Positions 56,050-64,000 of a DNA stretch of 64,000 nt are shown piece by piece. The stretch is taken from positions 31,708 to 95,707 of the forward strand of contig JAEWAK010000067.1 in the NCBI GenBank assembly GCA_023391695.1, written 5' to 3'. Each line of letters begins with the position of its first letter. Position 1 is the stretch's first letter. A model generated the notes under the pieces. That model saw nothing but the letters and a program-made list of their open reading frames with translations. It ran no database searches and was not told the origin of the DNA. The translations under genes were made by a program, and so were the position numbers. This stretch comes from Bacillota bacterium. Lineage in GTDB: Bacteria > Bacillota > Clostridia > Lachnospirales > Lachnospiraceae.

Positions 56050-57565
56050 CCGTGTATTCTCCTTCCATTGGTAAACCCATTCTCTGATACTGCTCCTTGG
56101 GAGCATCATTCCTTCTCATAAGCTCAAGCATCTTATTTGTCAAACTAATAACAACTTTAACATCATTAATTTCCTGCAGTTCTTCCGGATCATTCTCAAC
56201 ATCAAAAAGTTTAGAATTATCAAGAGCTGGTTTGATGTTTGACACCTGGGAGGCAATTTTCATCACTCGACAACCTTTTGTAAAATCAAATGGTGCAGCC
56301 AGCTCAATATCCTGCAGCTCTTCCGGCATAAACATACTTCTCATATGTGTTGGCATTAGTGTATAGTCATATAGGGGTTGACTCTTTCCGATAATTGGTC
56401 CTCGCATATACACATAATTTCCATCCGTTATATTGATCTGACACCCATGGTACCCAAATAGTGCATATTCCCTAATAGGTTTGTCTGATACAATCACATC
56501 TTTTAATGACTTTCCTTCCATATCTTTTGGAATAGGTAGATCAAAGTAGTCAAGTATCGTCGGTGCAAGATCAATCGTCTGGACCAGGGCCTTTCTATGG
56601 ACATTGCAGACTTTTTCCTTTGGATTCCAAATAAACAATGGAATATTTGCTATCTCGTTATAAATCGGCATTACCGATTTTGCCCACCAGTCATGTTCTC
56701 CAAGCAGATAACCATGATCTGTATTTACAATCAGCATGGTATCTTCCCACAAATTATAGCGATCCATCCTATCCAATACTTGTCCCAGATAGTAATCACA
56801 CATGCTTAAAAGTGCGGCATATCGTTTTCTTCCATGCTCTACTACATCCGGCGCTTGGGTTACAGGACCGTACGGCGGCCAATCCATTTCCATTCCAGTA
56901 TAATCCACTTCCGGATACATATCCTTAAACCTCTGGGATGAGAAAAATGGTTCATGGGGATCAAATGTTTCAAGCTGCAGAAACCAGTCATCTTGCTCAT
57001 GATTTGTTTCAATGAATTCAAGACCCTTTCGAAAGGTTACCGCCTGGGACATTTTTTCTTCGGTATTCATTATCTTACGATTTATATAATCCTGACGTCC
57101 TAATCTAATTTTTTTGTTTGCATATAGTTTTCCCTTATAATCTTTTAAATAAGGACTATTCTTAAACTCAACAGGATCCTCCACTACACCCTTCCATGGA
57201 TCCCCCTCCTGGCCTCTGCTTATCTCCCAGGATGCATATCTGGTGTGGTAGGTTGCTCCTCCGTCTTCCCAATAATGCTGATGATCTGAAACAAGATGTG
57301 TATATATCCCGTTTTTTGTCAGTATCTCTGGCATCGAATCATCAAATGGTTCCATAGGTCCCCAGCTGCGATGTAAGAAATTAAGTCGCCCTGTGTGTAA
57401 TTCTCTTCTTGCCGGCATACAGGGCATACTTCCTACATAGCAGTTATCAAATGTTACTGTCTTTTCTGCTAGTCGCTGAAAATTAGGTGTATACACCCAG
57501 TCGCATCCATAATTTGATAAATAACGACGATTCAGCGAATCAAACATTACCATGATTGCTTTCAT
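56003..57565 (-). CDS. Cytoplasmic Cys-type sulfatase in a PTS operon
   Basis: 520 aa. Alkaline-phosphatase superfamily: MVMFDSLNRRYLSNYG at the start, then C49-M-P-A-R53 with ELHTGR after it, the sulfatase motif whose Cys is matured to formylglycine. Further metal-binding Asp/His include NTDHGYLLGEHDWW. No signal peptide, so the enzyme is cytosolic and would act on imported, likely phosphorylated, sulfated glycosides. A maturase (anSME or FGE) must be elsewhere. Its stop lies 46 bases inside the GH1 gene. Substrate unknown. Confidence 0.9.
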   Translation of the reverse strand: MKAIMVMFDSLNRRYLSNYGCDWVYTPNFQRLAEKTVTFDNCYVGSMPCMPARRELHTGRLNFLHRSWGPMEPFDDSMPEILTKNGIYTHLVSDHQHYWEDGGATYHTRYASWEISRGQEGDPWKGVVEDPVEFKNSPYLKDYKGKLYANKKIRLGRQDYINRKIMNTEEKMSQAVTFRKGLEFIETNHEQDDWFLQLETFDPHEPFFSSQRFKDMYPEVDYTGMEMDWPPYGPVTQAPDVVEHGRKRYAALLSMCDYYLGQVLDRMDRYNLWEDTMLIVNTDHGYLLGEHDWWAKSVMPIYNEIANIPLFIWNPKEKVCNVHRKALVQTIDLAPTILDYFDLPIPKDMEGKSLKDVIVSDKPIREYALFGYHGCQINITDGNYVYMRGPIIGKSQPLYDYTLMPTHMRSMFMPEELQDIELAAPFDFTKGCRVMKIASQVSNIKPALDNSKLFDVENDPEELQEINDVKVVISLTNKMLELMRRNDAPKEQYQRMGLPMEGEYTDEMHKEYLQHREKIS

Positions 57566-57568
57566 ATT

Positions 57569-59800
57569 TTATTCTCCATAATTCTTTGTAAAACGAAATG
57601 TAGTTTCTTGCAAATTCTCAATATTACCGCCGATGAATACTGTAAATTCTCCTTCTTCAGCTTCATATTTCATACTTTTTGTAAAGAATTTCAAATCCTC
57701 TTCATTAATAATAAATTTTAAAGTCTTCGTTTCTCCTGATTGTAATTCAATCCTTAAAAACTGTCTCAATTCCAGAATTGGCCTTACTACACTTCCTACA
57801 ATATCCTGAATATATAACTGAACAATTTCTGTTCCTTTACATTTACCTATATTCGTTACATCAATTTCAGCTATTAATTGTTTCTGACTACTCATCCTAT
57901 CAGAATCTGTTCTTATCTTGCTATAAAAAAACTTCGTATAAGACATTCCATATCCAAACGTATATAATGGCTCATTTGGTCCATCAATATATTTCGAGAC
58001 AAATTTACCGGTATGGGATGAAGTTTTATAAGGTCTTCCCGTTTTAAACTCATTATAATATACCGGTATTTGTCCTTCACATAACGGAAAGGTCATTGAT
58101 AACTTTCCTGATGGATTTACATCGCCATATAAAACATCTACGATTGCTCTAGATCCTTCGCTTCCTGGCCACCATACTTGTAAAACAGCATCAGAATACT
58201 TTTCTATCTCATTTAACAATAACGGTCTTCCCGAATAAATCAGAGTAATAACTGGCTTTCCTGTCTCTTTTAGTTTTATAATTAAGTTTTTCTGAAAATC
58301 AGGCAACGACAAGTACATCTTGCTGGCAGCTTCTCCGCTCTGCATTGCATGTTCTCCTAATGTCAAAACAATGACATCTGCTTTTTCTACCGTTTTCAAA
58401 GCTTCCTCCAGCATTTGATTCGCATTTACTTCTGCAGAATCAACTTTCATATATTTTGCAAATTCACCCAGAAAACTATAGTCATCAACTGCTGCGCATC
58501 CTTTTGCATATACCGGTTCTGTTCCTGCTTTATTCGTAATTGCATCAAATAACGAATCTGTATTTGCCATATCTGCAGCGATTGCCCACATACCATGAAT
58601 ATGCTTTTCCTTCCCAAAGGGTCCAACCAAAGCCACTTTTACATCTGTAGATAAAGGCAGAACCTGAAACTGATTTTTAAGCAATACCAAGGACTCTGTT
58701 GCTAATTTATAGGCCACTTCTTTATGTTCTACAGTTGCAATTTGCTCTTGCTCTCTCTCTTTCGTAATTCCTCTGTATGGATCCTCAAAGAGTCCTAATT
58801 CGTTTTTTAAGGTTAAAATTCGCAGAACCGCTTCATCCAAAAGCTCCTCGCTTATTTTTCCTTCCTTAATCAGTACTCCAATATTTTTTTCATAAACAGG
58901 TGTTTTCATATCCATGTCAACACCTGCTTTTAATGCTAATATTGCTGCTTCTTCTTCATCTTTTGCGACACCATGATCAATCAATTCTTTAATTGCTGCA
59001 TAATCGGATACAACAGTGCCCTGAAAACCCCATTCATCTCTTAATACGTCTCTCATAAGCCATGAATTTCCACTCGATGGTATCCCATCTACTGTATTGA
59101 ACGATGTCATAATCATCTTACAACCAACCTGTACCGCAGACTGATAAGCCGGCAGATATTCTTGTCTTAACTTTCTTTCAGACATATCTACTGTATTATA
59201 TTCTCTTCCACCTTCAGGTGCTCCATATGCAGCAAAATGCTTGACACAAGAAGCAACATGCTGAATATCCACTTCTTTACCGGCTTCTTTTCCCTGAAGT
59301 CCACGCACTTCTGCCCTTGCCAGACAGCTGTTAAGATACGTATCTTCACCGCAGGATTCCATAACCCTTCCCCACCTGGGATCTCTTACAAGATCTACCA
59401 TAGGCGAAAAAACCGCATGTATCCCAGTTGCGGAACTTTCCTTTGCAATCATTTCATAGCATTTTTCAATAAGTTCTGTATCCCATGAACATCCAAAAGC
59501 AAGTGGAATTGGAAGAACTGTTTTATATCCATAGATAATGTCAGCGCAAAAGAGTAATGGGATTCCCAATCTGTTCTTTTCCAAATGTTCTTTTTGTATA
59601 TTTTGTAACTTTTCCGCTCCAAATACATTATAGACAGCTCCCATGTTCTGAATGACATGGTCATCAAATCCAAGGGTAACCTTGGGGCCGGTAACCTCTG
59701 CGTCTGGTTTATATACAGAAGAATCCAGCATAACTAACTGATCAACTTTTTCTTCCAATGTCATTTTTTTCAGCAAATTATATAATTTGTCATTTTCCAT
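57569..59800 (-). CDS. GH3 beta-glucosidase-type enzyme, PTS operon
   Basis: 743 aa. Standard GH3: PLLFCADIIYGYKTVLPIP, RDPRWGRVMESCGEDTYL, VKHFAAYG, nucleophile Asp in GTVVSDYAAI, then the C-terminal sandwich (SLVLLKNQFQVLPL) and a fibronectin-III-like end (GTEIVQLYIQDIVGS). No signal peptide. It differs from the GH3 of cluster 1 and lies between the IIC gene and the sulfatase gene, with only three bases to the latter. Expected to trim unphosphorylated or desulfated beta-glycosides. Confidence 0.92.
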   Translation of the reverse strand: MENDKLYNLLKKMTLEEKVDQLVMLDSSVYKPDAEVTGPKVTLGFDDHVIQNMGAVYNVFGAEKLQNIQKEHLEKNRLGIPLLFCADIIYGYKTVLPIPLAFGCSWDTELIEKCYEMIAKESSATGIHAVFSPMVDLVRDPRWGRVMESCGEDTYLNSCLARAEVRGLQGKEAGKEVDIQHVASCVKHFAAYGAPEGGREYNTVDMSERKLRQEYLPAYQSAVQVGCKMIMTSFNTVDGIPSSGNSWLMRDVLRDEWGFQGTVVSDYAAIKELIDHGVAKDEEEAAILALKAGVDMDMKTPVYEKNIGVLIKEGKISEELLDEAVLRILTLKNELGLFEDPYRGITKEREQEQIATVEHKEVAYKLATESLVLLKNQFQVLPLSTDVKVALVGPFGKEKHIHGMWAIAADMANTDSLFDAITNKAGTEPVYAKGCAAVDDYSFLGEFAKYMKVDSAEVNANQMLEEALKTVEKADVIVLTLGEHAMQSGEAASKMYLSLPDFQKNLIIKLKETGKPVITLIYSGRPLLLNEIEKYSDAVLQVWWPGSEGSRAIVDVLYGDVNPSGKLSMTFPLCEGQIPVYYNEFKTGRPYKTSSHTGKFVSKYIDGPNEPLYTFGYGMSYTKFFYSKIRTDSDRMSSQKQLIAEIDVTNIGKCKGTEIVQLYIQDIVGSVVRPILELRQFLRIELQSGETKTLKFIINEEDLKFFTKSMKYEAEEGEFTVFIGGNIENLQETTFRFTKNYGE

Positions 59801-59832
59801 TAGAGCCTCCTATAGTTCATTCTTTGTTTTCA

Positions 59833-61116
59833 TTACTTTTGTTCTGCTGCCACTTCACTTGCATTTTCCAAGGTATATGCTTTTTTATCTTCAACTTTGA
59901 AAAAAATCCACCAAAATGGGATAAGTAGCAGAATCATTACAATCTGGAATATAGCATATCTCCATCCTCCTACAATAAAACCGGAAGCAACAAATGGTGT
60001 TCCTGCTGGTGCTGAAACGCCTGGAAGCACTGGAATGATACCACTTATAGTGAAAAGATATCCAATAACTGTTGTAATAATTGGACTAAAAATAAACGGA
60101 ATCGCTAGGTTGAAATTTAATACTAATGGGGCACCAAACATCATCGGTTCACTAATATTAAATAGTGCCGGAACAATTGCCACTTTTCCTAATGCTTTAT
60201 ATCTTTTACTTTTTGCAAACATTAAGCAGATTGCGAATGCAATCGTTCCACCACCAATGGTTACGGTTGAATAAAATGCATTGCCTATCATATTTGGTAA
60301 TGGCTGTCCTGCCGCTACGGCAGACATATTTGCCATATCTAAAGCCATCCATACAGGTGACATAACTGCACCAGTAACCATGGCACCATGAATACCAAAG
60401 AACCATAATAACTTTGTAAGTAATATTACAATAATTAACGTAACAATTGTTCCTGACATATTCTGCAATGGTGTCTGTAAAATTCCATAAATTGCACCAT
60501 GAACTGATCCATAGGATGTCATGTTAAATAATGCTCTGATAATAATCATAAGAATGGAAATCAAAGCACCAGGAGTTAATGCTGCAAATAACTCCTGAAT
60601 AAACGGAGGTACTGAATCAGGCATTTTAATTGTAATCCCTTTTTTGACAATGAGTACATACAATCTTGCAACAACAATGGCTACAATAATAGCCGTAAAC
60701 ATTCCCGCTGAGCCTAAATAAGTCATTGGTATGTTTGTATTGCTCATCCCATACTCATTAACAGTGGTTTCCATTGGTGTCAATATAAAGAATGATACCA
60801 GTGCCAGTATTGCCGGTGAGATTCCTTTCATTTGAAAACTCTCCGCTACTGCCATTGCGATTGAGAAAACAACAATTAACGAAATTATGTTCGTTGTGCA
60901 TGTAACCGCGACATTTAATAAACTGTCTAATTTCGTAGATACCAAAAAATTCTGATATGCTTCAATGTTAATTGTCTTTAGCAAAGTTGCAAGTGAACCA
61001 ATAATGGTTGCAGGCATCATCATCATCATACCGCTCATAATTGCTTGTAAATATCTGTTACTTGATATTTTGTTTATCACCTTTTGCACTTTTACCTGTA
61101 CTTTTTGCTTCTCCAT
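59833..61116 (-). CDS. PTS cellobiose/lactose-family IIC component
   Basis: 427 aa membrane permease with about ten segments. Family marks: the start YLQAIMSGMMMMMPATIIGSL, the conserved loop region NISEPMMFGAPLVLN (with Glu and His-region of CelB/LacE), and PFVASGFIVGGWRYAIFQIV. It translocates and allows phosphorylation of a beta-glucoside through IIB and IIA. GGAGGAG precedes the ATG. Third gene of the operon. Confidence 0.93.
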   Translation of the reverse strand: MEKQKVQVKVQKVINKISSNRYLQAIMSGMMMMMPATIIGSLATLLKTINIEAYQNFLVSTKLDSLLNVAVTCTTNIISLIVVFSIAMAVAESFQMKGISPAILALVSFFILTPMETTVNEYGMSNTNIPMTYLGSAGMFTAIIVAIVVARLYVLIVKKGITIKMPDSVPPFIQELFAALTPGALISILMIIIRALFNMTSYGSVHGAIYGILQTPLQNMSGTIVTLIIVILLTKLLWFFGIHGAMVTGAVMSPVWMALDMANMSAVAAGQPLPNMIGNAFYSTVTIGGGTIAFAICLMFAKSKRYKALGKVAIVPALFNISEPMMFGAPLVLNFNLAIPFIFSPIITTVIGYLFTISGIIPVLPGVSAPAGTPFVASGFIVGGWRYAIFQIVMILLLIPFWWIFFKVEDKKAYTLENASEVAAEQK

Positions 61117-61139
61117 AAATAAATCTCCTCCTAAATTGA

Positions 61140-61448
61140 TTATTTACCAATCAGTTCCAATGCATCATTTAATACTTTTTCCCCGTTAAGCATTCCATAA
61201 TCCATCATATTAATACTAGAAACCTTAATTCCTTGTGGCTCATATTTCTTTTTTAATTCATCTTCCATATGTGAAACTTGTGGTCCCAGAAGTAAAATAT
61301 CTGTTTTTTCCTCATAGCTATGAAAGCTTGTATGGGACATTGCAATTACATGAACGTCTATCCCTTTTTTTTGTGCCGCTTCCTGCATCTTTTTTGTTAA
61401 AATACCTGTTGACATTCCCATTGCACATACTAAAGTTATATATACCAT
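61140..61448 (-). CDS. PTS cellobiose/lactose-family IIB component
   Basis: 102 aa. The phosphocysteine is Cys8 in VCAMGMST, followed by the Rossmann-like fold with LLLGPQVSHM, as in CelA/LicB. Transfers phosphate from IIA to the sugar in the IIC channel. 23 bases before the IIC gene. Confidence 0.95.
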   Translation of the reverse strand: MVYITLVCAMGMSTGILTKKMQEAAQKKGIDVHVIAMSHTSFHSYEEKTDILLLGPQVSHMEDELKKKYEPQGIKVSSINMMDYGMLNGEKVLNDALELIGK

Positions 61449-61506
61449 GATTCTCTCTCCTTTATTTTATTTATAATACTTTCAATAAACTATTTAATGC
61501 ATAACT

Positions 61507-61854
61507 TTACCTATACTTTTCTCTTTCTTCATTCTTTCTGGATAAATAAATAATTCTTTCTGCTAAATCTCTTACAGTCATTGCATTCATTAGATGGTCC
61601 TGTCCATGAACCATTAATAAGCTTATAGGAACTTTGTTCTCACTTTGTTCTTCTGCAAGGGCCTCCTGGTGTAACAACTCTGTTTGAAACTTATGTGTCT
61701 TTTCCAACATTTCATCGCACTGCTTGATCAGATTATCCGCTTCTTCAAAATTATTTTCTGCTGCAGCAGAGATTGCTTTTAATGCTAATCCCCTTGCTTC
61801 ACCTCCATAGCAAATTAAATTTACCATAATATCTTCCATAGAAACTTTATTCAT
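61507..61854 (-). CDS. PTS lactose/cellobiose-family IIA component
   Basis: 115 aa, three-helix bundle. Phospho-acceptor His83 in LMVHGQDHLM, the CelC/LacF signature. ICYGGEARGLALKAI at residues 14-28 is the family opening. Trimer expected. Starts with GGGAG upstream and lies 59 bases before the IIB gene. Confidence 0.95.
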   Translation of the reverse strand: MNKVSMEDIMVNLICYGGEARGLALKAISAAAENNFEEADNLIKQCDEMLEKTHKFQTELLHQEALAEEQSENKVPISLLMVHGQDHLMNAMTVRDLAERIIYLSRKNEEREKYR

Positions 61855-61960
61855 AACCGCTCACTCCCTTCTGTACTATCTTTATGCATTCATTGTAATG
61901 GCTCAGTTCTTCTGTTGCAACGAACAGTATTTCCGTATTAAAAACGGTCTTTACTTGCAT

Positions 61961-63868
61961 TTACAACTTACCTTCCAACATTTCCATGAACTCTTCATAA
62001 TCTGCTCCCTGTATGATTTGCTGCACTGCTTTTTCATTCAGCAATAAGTCGGTTGTTACATGATAAAATTTCTGTGTATCATCGGCAAGGGAATTACAAA
62101 TAGATACCAGAAGTACCATTTGTACCATATTTCTCCCCCAGAAAATCGGTCTATCTAAGATAGCAACACATGCCAAGTCGTATTGCAATAATATTTTCTC
62201 TGGATGAGGAATCGCTACCATATTGCCGTAATCAGTACTGCCTAATCGCTCTCTATCCATTACTGAATCATAAAAAGTATCCGGTACATATATTTGTTCT
62301 TTCATTTTTGTACAAATCTCAAATAAAACTTCCTCTTTGGTATTTCCACCAATACCTCTGAAAAACAGAGATTTTCTGTAGACCTTTCTTAAGTAGGATG
62401 TTTCACCCATTTCCAATCTACCCTTCACTTTTAACACCTCATCTTTGTCCATGAACTGATTGATCTCCAAGATTGGAATATTCACGTGGCGGTTAATCGG
62501 AACTGTGGTGAATATATAATCAATATCTCTCATATCAAAGGAATCCAATTCAAAACTATTACACGTATATAGATTCTTTATGAAATCTCCAAACTCTTTC
62601 GTCAGTCTCATCTTTAGAAATTGTGTACTTGCTCTTCCTGTCCCACATACCAAAAGAAGATTTTTTCGTTCATGGGTAACGATTCGATTTTCCATGAATA
62701 GCTCTATGAGTTCTGCAAAGTAACTAATTTCATCCTCTGATACAACTTTTCCATAATACTCATAAAGAGAGGAAACGCCACATTGTGCCATAGCATAAGC
62801 AAATGGATATTTTTTCTTTATTTCCTTGACAAGTGGATTTTCCTGCTTAATTCCATATTGCATACGTATATCAAGCGCCATCATGTGGGATACAAACATC
62901 ATTCGTGCATTAAGATTATCACGCAGTTCAAATCCATATGTTTCCTGTATCCTGCAAAACATATCCCATACAAGTTTGTCTACTCGTTCAGGTATCACGA
63001 TATTGGTGGTCATTGCATAATCAGTACCCATTATTTTTTTCCCCATAATATAGATACATGCGAAATAGCATTCATCATCTGAATAGTTATTTCCGATTCC
63101 CTCTCTTTGCATCGCGTTCAATAAATATCTTGCAATTGTGAACTCTTCCGTATTTTGAACTTTTTTTATTAAATTTTCTTGTGCTTCGGCATAAAATCCA
63201 GTGTTTATTCTTTTTGTTGTGACAGCTAGATACATTACAAAATCTTGAAATGATATATCGGATAAGACAAGTTTTTTTTCTTTCATTACGTCTAAAAGTA
63301 TTTTAGCAATTCCTTCGGATAAGTTTGTATAATGGTGTAGATTATCGAAAGAACGGCCCTCAAACGTAATTAGACAATCCATGAGGCACTGTCTAAAATT
63401 AAATTCCTCTCCAACTGCACGTATACCACTCCCAGTTTTTCTTTCAATTTTTATATAATATTGATTCAGTGTTTTTTCTACTTTCTTCATTTCCTGTGAT
63501 ATTGTTCGAGATGATATGCATAAAAAATCGCTGATTTCTTCTATCTTAATATAATTTCTTTTATTTAATAGCAATGCTAAAATATATTCATTTCTTTCCT
63601 GACTGCTATTTGGCAATGTTTTATTTAACTCTTCTTCAACTTTAGTTTTCCAATTATCAAACATCTTTTCATCATTAATCTTTAACAAGAAACCCATACG
63701 TTGTTTTGAAATGATTTCTGCTCCATTCCGTTCTACTTCATTCTGCATTTCTTTTATTCTAGTACGAACTGTCTTTTCACCAATTTTGTTCATTTCTGCA
63801 ATCTCATTTGCTGTCATATACTCATCTTTTTTTAATGAATTTAGAATCGTTAACAATATTGCATTCAT
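61961..63868 (-). CDS. LicR/MtlR-type PTS regulator (PRD activator)
   Basis: 635 aa. N-terminal winged HTH at ~5-55 (YMTANEIAEMNKIGEKTVRTRIK), second HTH at ~105-140 (LCISSRTISQEMKKVE), PRD1 and PRD2 at ~175-390, a IIB-like domain with LLLVCGTGRAST (Cys), and a IIA-like domain with the phospho-His in MVAIPHPEKILLQY. In PRD1 the usual His of the L-x-L-H motif is Tyr (FVMYLAVTTKRI), while PRD2 keeps His (VSHMMALDIR). It should activate the PTS operon below it when phosphate flow through the PTS changes. Weak ribosome site. Confidence 0.9.
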   Translation of the reverse strand: MNAILLTILNSLKKDEYMTANEIAEMNKIGEKTVRTRIKEMQNEVERNGAEIISKQRMGFLLKINDEKMFDNWKTKVEEELNKTLPNSSQERNEYILALLLNKRNYIKIEEISDFLCISSRTISQEMKKVEKTLNQYYIKIERKTGSGIRAVGEEFNFRQCLMDCLITFEGRSFDNLHHYTNLSEGIAKILLDVMKEKKLVLSDISFQDFVMYLAVTTKRINTGFYAEAQENLIKKVQNTEEFTIARYLLNAMQREGIGNNYSDDECYFACIYIMGKKIMGTDYAMTTNIVIPERVDKLVWDMFCRIQETYGFELRDNLNARMMFVSHMMALDIRMQYGIKQENPLVKEIKKKYPFAYAMAQCGVSSLYEYYGKVVSEDEISYFAELIELFMENRIVTHERKNLLLVCGTGRASTQFLKMRLTKEFGDFIKNLYTCNSFELDSFDMRDIDYIFTTVPINRHVNIPILEINQFMDKDEVLKVKGRLEMGETSYLRKVYRKSLFFRGIGGNTKEEVLFEICTKMKEQIYVPDTFYDSVMDRERLGSTDYGNMVAIPHPEKILLQYDLACVAILDRPIFWGRNMVQMVLLVSICNSLADDTQKFYHVTTDLLLNEKAVQQIIQGADYEEFMEMLEGKL

Positions 63869-64000
63869 CTTATCACGTATAATCCAATTATCTCAGATGG
63901 TAATTGGATTTTTCCTTTCTCCCAGATTCTCTGGGCATTTTAATCCATCTCTGATATATTTTGAAAAGGCACTGTGGATCTGTATCTATTTTTTTACAGC
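63869..64000. other. Regulator upstream region, cut by the window edge
   Basis: 132 bases, AT-rich, no genes recognised. Confidence 0.4.

Overview
The window is low-GC Firmicute DNA, most likely from a plant- or glycan-degrading anaerobe of the Lachnospiraceae/Clostridia type. I infer this from the AT-rich intergenic DNA, strong GGAGG ribosome sites, YesM/YesN two-component systems, LplB/YtcP-type sugar ABC importers, a BclA-like collagen protein and a large serine recombinase. Species cannot be named. Almost every intact gene lies on the minus strand; intact plus-strand genes are nearly absent, and plus-strand coding is mostly relics.

Layout. 1-8.7 kb is housekeeping: sbcC (cut by the window edge), sbcD, tcdA, a glycosyltransferase, an XRE regulator fused to a desulfoferrodoxin-like domain, a GIY-YIG protein, a DUF3793 gene behind two Fur-like boxes, and msrA. 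8.9-12.6 kb is the hexuronate locus (GntR regulator, uxuB, uxuA) with a palindromic operator candidate. 12.7-18 kb is accessory and decayed: a MITE-like element, a collagen-like gene missing its 5' end beside a large serine recombinase, and relics of a Cof-type HAD phosphatase and a glycerate kinase.

18-47.6 kb holds two paralogous glycan-utilisation clusters. Each has a YesM/YesN pair, a lipoprotein solute-binding protein, two permeases, GH43 enzymes and a nucleoside-hydrolase-fold protein. Cluster 1 (18.0-32.0 kb) adds GH3 and a GH106-like enzyme; cluster 2 (35.7-47.6 kb) adds a DUF5060/DUF4038-type glycosidase. The clusters have lost different pieces: cluster 1 has a nonsense codon in one GH43, a truncated second GH43 and only the last codons of the DUF5060-type gene; cluster 2 has a frameshifted nucleoside-hydrolase-like gene and a 5'-truncated GH43. 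Between them sit a sigma factor, an HTH gene split exactly at an A_AAA_AAA heptamer, an orphan OmpR-type regulator and a broken glycerol kinase.

48.2-52.5 kb is a MarR-linked heterodimeric ABC exporter with one degenerate ATP site. 53-54.5 kb has a DsbA-like fragment, a TauE/SafE permease and a PTS enzyme I relic. 54.6-63.9 kb is a cellobiose/lactose-family PTS operon (regulator, IIA, IIB, IIC, GH3, sulfatase, GH1) whose cytoplasmic Cys-type sulfatase suggests import of sulfated beta-glycosides. Expected flow: oligosaccharides enter by ABC or PTS, GH enzymes trim them, and uronic acids drain through UxuA/UxuB.
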